NCBI GenBank assembly: GCA_947579665.1
Contig: OX388350.1
Coordinates: forward strand, 80,991,152 to 81,055,151
DNA length: 64,000 nt
Reading direction: 5' to 3'
Origin: Sympetrum striolatum
Taxonomy: Eukaryota; Arthropoda; Insecta; Odonata; Libellulidae
Of the stretch, positions 56,201-64,000 are shown piece after piece. Under the pieces are notes generated by a model. It worked only from the letters and a program-made list of their open reading frames with translations, searched no databases and was not told the origin of the DNA. Numbering within the stretch: position 1 is the stretch's first letter; each line of letters starts with the position of its first letter. A program made the translations under genes and the position numbers.

Positions 56201-59200
56201 ACTTAATGCAATATTAATTTAGTCTTCATAAATAAATATTTTAAATTACTTTATTTAATCCTAAGAATTAGGATATTCTATGGGGAGTATTTAAAACATT
56301 TAAGTATCACCACATAGCGGATATAATCCTTTTTGTTTTAACATGAAACTAAAATTATGTGGGATTTTCTGAGTAAAAATTACAAAGTAATAACTTTTTC
56401 ATTGTATGGGCACTCAACTTAAAGCAGCTTTTTTATGAACTATTCCTAAACCTACTGAAACGATAGCTAATACGTATGCTTTTTGGCACGAATTATAGAT
56501 CAAAGTAAGTTCAGTTGTACTTTTTTTTTTTATCTTCGCTCGTTAACTAAAAACAAAATTTTTTTGGGATGTATCTTTTTTTGCGTATAAAAACATTTTA
56601 CTCAGAGCTGGTTTGGAGTTTAATCATTGGTTCGAAGAATACTTTCCTTTGTGCAATTAACTAAGTTTACTTTTTTATGGCAACTGTTTGAGAATTGTCT
56701 TATTATGGACATTTATTTGGGAAAAATTTTCATGCGGAAGAGATATGTGGCGTTCTTTCAGTTCTCAATTTTCCAATGATGTAGCTATCGGAAAATGTTG
56801 ATTTACTCATGACGAGGTATGGTAACTTTTTCGGTAAAACAGAAACTGGTCTCCGAAGGACATTTTGCCGATATTTTCAAGGAAGAATCACTCCTGCAGA
56901 ATACAAATTTCTCTATTTTGTTCAGCCTTCAATTTGATTAATTGAGAAAGGTTCTGCGATTTTGAACACTTTCTAGACACGACTGATTCATTTTGCCTTA
57001 CTCAAGACTTTCGACGATTTCAGGTCATACAAGTCTGGCTATTTACCTTGTTTCTATCCATGTTTGTCATAGGTTCACGTTAGCTGCATCGTCCACGCCA
57101 ATGTTGTTTGCTGGTGAAAGGATGATGGGAAATGGGACAACAAATAGATGAAGTGGAATCGAGCGAATGCAGTAATTATTGTCGATGGCACGCTTTTATG
57201 TCCTCTTCGATCAGTCGTGCGTGTCTTCCCTTATATTTGGAACTTCTGGGTTTCACGGTCTAAATTTCGAAAAGGGCGATTTCCTCGGGACGTTTTTCGC
57301 TTCTTGTAACGGTCCATTTTGAGTCATTCGGATTACCTCGAGCAAGTCGATTTATTGCCGCTTTAGTTGGTTTAAACGCGCTGTGAATACGCTTAAGGTC
57401 TTTTTTGGCTTAATGATGTTGTACGGGCGTACTGAATAAAGTTTCGCAAATTAACAGAGATTGAATAAGAAATTCGAATGTTCCGCTCGTTGAGGTCTCC
57501 TGTATTATAATTCACGTTAATTGCGGTACGGCTAAGTTATTTATGGCCCATTGACTATTCTTTTGTGTATATTTCCCCATTTCTCGTCAAGGTTGTGGAT
57601 AATTTAATAATTATTGAAATGATATTTTGAAAAGCTTTTTGTAAAATATGTAAACCCGTTTACCTAGTTCCTGAAGCAGCTTCTCCCTTTTTATCCATGT
57701 ACTGTATTCTCCCTGAAGGAATACGGCGATACAATAAATGCTTGGTTTGAGTCAGTTGTAACTGCATGGTCATTGTATGCGGAGAAAACTATTTAGTGGT
57801 TATTCCTCAAGGCTTTCCAAATTATAGCAATAGCAATCTTAGCATAGTTGCTTCCTTAACATTTTAATATCATTTTTAAGAAGTGGTGTTCCCTTCTCTA
57901 CAAGATGACTCGTTTTGAAAAGTCTCCTTACGTATTATATGATTCGGTGAAAATTTCTACAATATAATAGCTAACTTACAAATGGGGTTTCTTTTTACTA
58001 TTTATATAATGTAAACGTGCTTTGCTAAATACTTGGCTTAATCGAATAGAGAACATTTTGCTTTAGTAAATATCAGAAAGTCACAGTTTATAATGGAGTG
58101 AATATATGTATATTTTGTTAATGTTGATAAAATGGTAATATTCGTATATCGAATTATATAAATATTTCCATTTACTTCTACAATGTAAATATGTAACTCC
58201 GCCAAATAACATCCCAGAAGATTCATTTAAATTACATTTATTACTATTGTAGTCGTGTAGGAGTTTAAATTTTTCATAATGATAAATTATATGACTTCTT
58301 TTGAGTAGGCCTGCAATGTATACGCCTTAGTGCGGATCGCGCAGTACTACTGTAATTGTGAATGACAAATATAGAGTTAGGTTATTTTTCTCTTCCTTTA
58401 AGTTGCAGCGAGGAATCAGTAACAATGAATAAGCTGGTATTAATTAATTTGATTTTCATCGTACAATAATTAAATATGATCAGTAATTTGAATTACATTT
58501 TCAAGTGATTTTATTATTTATTTGCATCTGAGACTGATGCAGTTAAGTCTTCAGTTTGCTTGGTTGGGAACCAAATGGAAAAGGATTTATATTTTCAGAT
58601 TTGGATATAAACTACGCAAGCCGGAGAAAGGATTAGCGCTTTTTAGTTGTATTCGTGTGCTGTAAAGAATTATTATTCATGTTTTACCTGTATGATGGTG
58701 AAAACGCCAGACTCAGTGCTTCAGTTCGAAAAAGATCTTCCACCTAATTCGAGGAAGGGTTGAAAAAACGGCTGTTGAGGAATGTGGGGTTTTCATTCAG
58801 AAACACATAGAAAGGGGTATTTCTGGGGAAATTCGGATGGGGTCCGCGTCCTCGGGGAAAACCCAGCGTTCTTTAGTCTCCTCTGGTCGCTCTCCGACAC
58901 GCCGTGCTCATTGCTTCGAAATTCTATTCAAACAAAAAGGTTGCTGACCGCTATCCTCATGTTGGGAGCGCTCGACAATCTCACCCAGAAGAACCATAAA
59001 AGACATTAGCCCCAGTTTCTCCCGGAGCAGAGCTCGTTTCCTCATCGGGAAGACAATTCCGTTTCGGGCTGAGCTTAATTAGCATTAGTCACATATCAAC
59101 ATCGTGCAGCAATTATGATACGCGTGCGATTCTCACCAACCGCGTTCAAAACGACGTTGGATTTGCGTAAAGTCGCTTAATTCACGGAATTAACAATCCC

Positions 59201-62200
59201 TTGCCCTGTTCCTTTGAATTCAAAATGGATGAATATTAGCTTCTGCGCGGGTGGAGAGGCCTTTGTTGTTAAATGAGATTGGGGGGAAACTTCTGAGGGA
59301 CTTTTCCCAGGATTAAAACAAATTGGAGGTTTTCTCTCCTTGGTGGATGATTTAGCTTTCCCTCTGTCTTTTTCAGCCTCATTACGGATTCTTTCCTTTA
59401 CTTTCCCTACCGCATTTCCCATCTTCTCGGTTAACAATCGTTTTAAATGCACTTTAGCCGCTTCTTCCGGGGTCGGACTTTCACGGATAATACGAGATTT
59501 AGAAGCATTGATCCGCAAAGGGTGAAAACCAGAGAGAGATGAGTTGTATTTGATCGAGAGTGATTTATTTAGAAATCAATACATGAGGTGAAATTAATTA
59601 GAACTGGAATCGCCGATTCGAGGATTGTGTCGGGTGGGATTCGGAATAAGTAAAGGATTGCTTATCAAAAGGAAAGTATTCGAAAATTTTACTACCCATA
59701 ATATCGTCGCCGAGGCTTGGAAATGAAACTTCTCGAAAACTCCCACTAAAGATTTAATTTAGCGGAATGTTTCGCTAGTGAACTAGTATCAACAGGCACA
59801 GTTGTTTTCCAAATTTATCCATGTACAGCTGAAAAAGAGGAAGTTTGGGTTACGTGAGCCGTCTCTGGAACATGTTGCCAAATTAAATCTACTGTTTAGA
59901 ATGTTCAAGGAATTTTATTTTCATTCCCTGAATACATTGTACTAAATATACGAGGGTATTGTTGTTTACGACCCTTGAGATGAAGCCAAAACGTAGATTC
60001 GCGATCCCTGTGATCTTTTGTTCGTCTCCAAGAGGACTCTATTTTTACAGCTGGGCTTTCGACAAATAAGCGACACTGAGGGAGTGAGGGAACACAACCG
60101 TTGTCCTTGGCGCTTCTACTCATTTGCAGTATAGTCTGCGGGAATCCCCGCAATAAGACGTTTCCCGTTCAAAGAAGCAAGTGGAAAGCGATTAGGGGAT
60201 GCACGTACTACCCGACCGCCCTCGAAGACCTTTGTTCGCCCTCTGGGAGACAATGCATTCAGGTAGCGCGGTTTTCCCTTCCTATTCCAGCGTCCATATC
60301 TCCGAATGGGCATTTCCTGGGAATCAGCGGGTGGTCGATGTATACCAGAGCAGAGTGGTACATCAGGGTGCATAGATCGAATGAATGGGCGGTGCTTCAA
60401 AGCATATGTGTTGATGAGTGCTTTGGACTGCGGCAATGCGTGCCGGTAAAAGGGAATATGTTTTCTCTTTCAGAAACGTCCTTGGTCGCATTCGTATTTT
60501 AGAAAGTTCATCTTCAGACCCGTGTCCCGTCGCTCTTTTATCCAAACGATGGAGTTATTTACTCCGTTAGCAACAGAGGATCTGAAGCTCGTTGAAAACC
60601 ACGTGGCGTTTGAGTGGAATTTGAAGTAGTGGTTGCCTGATTAACATAAGTTGAGGTTCAACACTTTACATTTATTTTCTTGACGTTTCAAGTGAAACAT
60701 TCTAAGCTCGTTTTAGTCTGCAATGGGTTTAGAGCTTCGCGTTTGAATTTTGTGGCGTTTTCGAATACGCTTGGGAAATTCCTCCAATAGATTTACAGTT
60801 AATATATGTTTTTCAAGTTGAAAATATTCGCAATGATAGTAGGGTAGAATTGAAGGATGTAATTAAGAGTAATTTCCCATCATAAAACCGTAATGTTGAA
60901 TGGGTGATTGCTTTGATCTTTAAATTGATTCGACGACTGCATTAATTACAAAGTATCGTACACTTCATTCTTTGTGACCCTCGGCTTGTTTACTATCATA
61001 TTTTTCATGAAACTTTGCAATGAGTTATGTTACAATATAAACTTAAATCTTTAATGATGAATATAATCATAATTCCCTGAAAAAACTCCCGAAAATCGAA
61101 TAAATTCTGAAGTTATTCCTCAATTTTCGATATCCTCAAGCTAAGATATGTGTCGTTAAGATGGAGTAAACAAATTTCGACACTATATTTTTTAAATTTT
61201 AAGTCGTTCTTAATATATTATTGCAAGTACTGCATCGTTTTCGCTAAAACGTTCTTCCGTGTGTTTTGCAATTGGATTATCTGTGTTGCCGTGGGCTCTT
61301 GGTGATAGTTGCTAAGACGCCCTTGAATTAGTAAATAGATAAAGCGTGTATGACTTTCGCAATCACGAAGATGAGGGAAGAGCTGGGTGGTACCTGTTGT
61401 AGGTCACAAGTCACGTGGCAAGAGATTGTCGAAGAGCGACCAATTATATGTCTTAACGAATGCAGAAATGTATGTTTCTAGAAACAAGTTAACGATGAGC
61501 TCGAACAGAAGGGAATAAAGGGATGAGGTAATATGGGGAAAATTACGTTCATTATGGGGTATTATTTGGTATTTCCAGAAACATCGCTGAACTAAAGATG
61601 GGTCGTTTGATTTTTATCTCACTTATGTTTGTATTTAATATTTCTGTGGATTCTGTTTTTGATCAAATTAAACTTTTATACAATAATAAAATTCATAGGA
61701 GAACTCCGGGCTTATAAATAAATATAAAGAAATACTCCATATCAAGTATTATTAGCAAGCTTTATAATGAGTTAGTCGCGAATAGTTTTCTTCCGTGGAA
61801 TTAGCTAAATAAAAGCTTCAGGCACATACTTCACTTATAAAAATATTCCGGCTGTGATTAAGTTTCGCATATTTTTTATCGCATCTTATTTTCCGCTTAT
61901 GTAGTACCGTTTATGAGATTGTGATATCTCTACAAAGTTACAAATGTCAAACATTGTCACCTTGCGCGAAAGTTTTTTTTTAATATTTTGCGAAAAATGA
62001 GTTCGACTCGGCGCTCTCTCCGGAATAGCTCGCCTTCCAAAAAGTTGATGACACCGCCGCGAATGTCGTAATCTCTGCGATGGACGGAAAATCCGAAATC
62101 AGCGGAATCTTTCAGAACTCATCAAACGAGAGTAGATTGCAAAGTGTTATGTGTTTACAAAGTGACCGGGCTTCCGGGTTCCGCTTAGTCTAGCATGATC

Positions 62201-62683
62201 TCTCCTTCTGGTTACTTCGGTCATGCACCGAGGATTTTCGCTTCGGGCTGGACTCCTCTGTTTTGGAATACCTTTACCGCTATAAAGCGCACCGAAAAAT
62301 TCGGCTGAGTTTAGAATCCACTTTCTTAATCGGTCAGTCAACTTAATAAGTCAGTTTCGCTGTAAGATGTTATCCTCGTGTTTCATCACTGGACTAGATA
62401 AAGATCTTGCAAAATTAGCGAAGGACTTACTCGGACGAGTTGCGTCGAAAGTGCGGATCTAAGATCATTTAAATTTCTCCTTATGGCGACATTTAAATTT
62501 ATCAGTGATCGCAGTGTAGTGATAGTCTGTACCAAAAATTACTTAGTTCATGAGCTGAAGTGGTTGGGTAAAACCTGCTTCTAATAATAGTGTGTATGAT
62601 TGAAGACTGTATGGGTAGGAGGAATAAATAATGATGAATAAATTCTAACATGTCAGGCCGTACTTCGCGGAAAGACATTATAA
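53272..62683 (+). other. Probable long first intron or intergenic DNA; no certain exon
   Basis: Single-copy within the window and less rich in repeats than the left half. Locally GC-richer patches lie at 58780-59100 and 59900-60560. No frame here has recognised domains or convincing splice sites on both sides. Confidence 0.4.
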
Positions 62684-62828
62684 GGTTATTGAAAAATAAC
62701 ACAGTAAACTTCCACGCTGTTGAATTTATTTTAGAGCGGCCTCAGATCCTGAGGATGACCTTTGCGCCGAAACCGGTCTAAAATAAATTCAACAGTGTGA
62801 AAGTTTACTGAGTTATTTTTCCATAAGC
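62684..62828. mobile_element. MITE with about 55-bp terminal inverted repeats
   Basis: The arms 62684-62739 and 62774-62828 pair with few mismatches (GAAAAATAAC, AGTAAACTT and TGTTGAATTTATTTTAGA landmarks). Between them is a small perfect hairpin, CCTCAG and CTGAGG. No coding frame. Superfamily not clear. Confidence 0.75.
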
Positions 62829-63424
62829 AAATAATGAATGAGTGAGTACGGGGCCAGTCGAATCTGGCCCTTAGTGCTATCGCAGGCGAACATCACTCTT
62901 GGGGGGTCACGGATTTTTATTCAATATGTATTCATAACCCATATCGTACATATATATTTGGGATTCCAACTTCGGCATTGCAAAAGGTCTTTCAGACAAA
63001 TGTCGGTCCTTTATATGAGCTCACGGATTATTATTTGTGTATTGCACATATGATGCACAAGTATATTGTCTGCGTTTGAGTTATTGGAGTTTTTCTTGAA
63101 GATGAGCTCATGGCAGCTAGAGAGGCATTTTGTTACCACAGAGGAGTAGAATGACGACATTTACATTGCAAGAGGGCTTTTAAAGTTAATAAATTCACTC
63201 TCCCCATCCTCCGGTTCATTTGAGTTGATTGTTCGGTTTGTTCTCTGAGAAGATTTAGCGACTAGAAATACAGAGTTTCATCTACCTAATCAATACTGAT
63301 GCGATTATGTCACCCTTTAACTTCCTAATCTTTGGACCAATCTAGGTATTCATGTTGATTAGTCTGAATTGTTTCTATGGGCCGAATTTGAGTATTTTTG
63401 CCAGCTATTACAGGAAACCTTTAT
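62829..63424. other. No gene seen
   Basis: Single-copy sequence between the MITE and the LINE tail. No recognisable feature. Confidence 0.4.
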
Positions 63425-63426
63425 AT

Positions 63427-63774
63427 TTTAGATTTAGATATATACCCTGCGAGCCACCAGAGGGGTATGGCAGGGGGTGTAATACACCACCATTATTCAT
63501 TCCTCCCTATTAACATCTGTAATAGCATGGGGAAAAAACGACCAAAAGTAATTATCCATCCTTGCGATTACTTCCCTATAACGCTTCGTCGATGCCTCTC
63601 GGAGATCGCGTTCGCTTCTTACTGGCACTAAAATTTCACTTACTTCGTCTATGAATTCTGAACAAATGAACTTTTCGAAAAGTTTCCGGCGATATTCAGA
63701 TCTTCTCATCTGTAGTGAATTCCAACCGAGGGACTCTATCAATGCCGTAACGCTGCTATCAAACCATAAATCCC
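63427..63774 (-). mobile_element. CR1/L2-like LINE, 5'-truncated 3' tail
   Basis: Same family and orientation as 1-3074 and 23757-24149. It keeps the tail and about 82 codons of the ORF2 C terminus on the minus strand (63742-63497). It ends abruptly after GCTATCAAACC. Confidence 0.85.
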
Positions 63775-64000
63775 CAAAATATACTTAAAATACACAACGC
63801 TCAATTCTTTGACAGTTTCTGGATTTCTCGTCATTAAAATCTAACATCATAAGCGCTAATCAACCGGATTCACCTATTTTGTCATCCCTTTCATGCAGAT
63901 CTGGACTTGCCAAAACTTGTAATAGCGATCTGCTCCTACTTTATCATGAAAATCGACGTCCTCCGTCCTAACGGTTCGCCTCCCCTCCCGCTGCATAGCT
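63775..64000. other. No feature seen to the window edge
   Basis: Short single-copy stretch without open frame or repeat. Confidence 0.4.

Noticed and set aside
59177..59518. 113-codon Lys/Glu-rich frame on the minus strand
   Set aside because: No ATG at its start, no recognised motif, no good splice sites. Composition alone can produce it.
60101..60502. 133-codon open frame with a hydrophobic start and several Cys, plus a possible acceptor near 60129 and donor at 60263
   Set aside because: It has no ATG at its start, resembles no family I know, and overlaps equally long frames on the other strand in a GC-richer patch. It could hide an exon of about 133 bases, but the evidence is only splice consensus.

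Overview
The window looks like a piece of a nuclear chromosome from an arthropod, most likely an insect. The base composition is AT-rich. The coding content is a spliced, degenerating family of peptidoglycan-recognition-protein (PGRP)-like genes, and the promoter of that family has a TATA box placed before an arthropod-style TCAGT initiator. Nearly everything else is eukaryotic transposable-element DNA: CR1/L2-like LINEs, a piggyBac, a mariner relic, a hAT MITE, an LTR retroelement and tRNA-derived SINEs. I cannot name the species, and I see no bacterial genes, rRNA, functional tRNA or CRISPR.

Layout: 1-3100 is a nearly full-length CR1/L2-like LINE on the minus strand. 3.5-6.3 kb is PGRP copy A, a pseudogene. 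8.1-9.2 kb is a repeat junction. 9.25-21.5 kb is PGRP copy B, the only copy that reads through. It has a 5'UTR exon, a signal-peptide exon, a short third exon, a 4.9-kb intron stuffed with mobile DNA, and one large exon that holds two PGRP domains. 23.75-27.5 kb is a second repeat junction with an LINE tail, a 2.8-kb piggyBac bounded by TTAA, and a foldback repeat. 27.5-42.2 kb is PGRP copy C, a duplicate of B that has lost its start codon, has a LINE in its last intron and is cut off inside its last exon. 42.2-45.1 kb is an inverted stretch with PGRP copy D (minus strand, fragments). 45.1-48.3 kb is A-rich and holds decayed internal repeats. From about 49 kb to 63.4 kb the DNA is mostly single-copy and contains a CpG-rich promoter with what looks like the first coding exon of an unrelated gene (53149-53271). 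A final LINE tail lies at 63.4 kb.

The most interesting system is the PGRP array. Copy B encodes a predicted secreted protein of about 483 residues with a signal peptide, an N-terminal region of about 115 residues that I do not recognise, and two PGRP folds in which all four zinc-amidase ligand positions appear to be replaced. It would be a non-catalytic recognition protein or decoy rather than an amidase. Half of a third PGRP domain persists as a relic downstream of copies A, B and D. The copies are separated by the same LINE and foldback repeats, have been inverted and fused, and share a 902-bp block with no visible difference between B and C inside a more diverged duplication, which suggests gene conversion.
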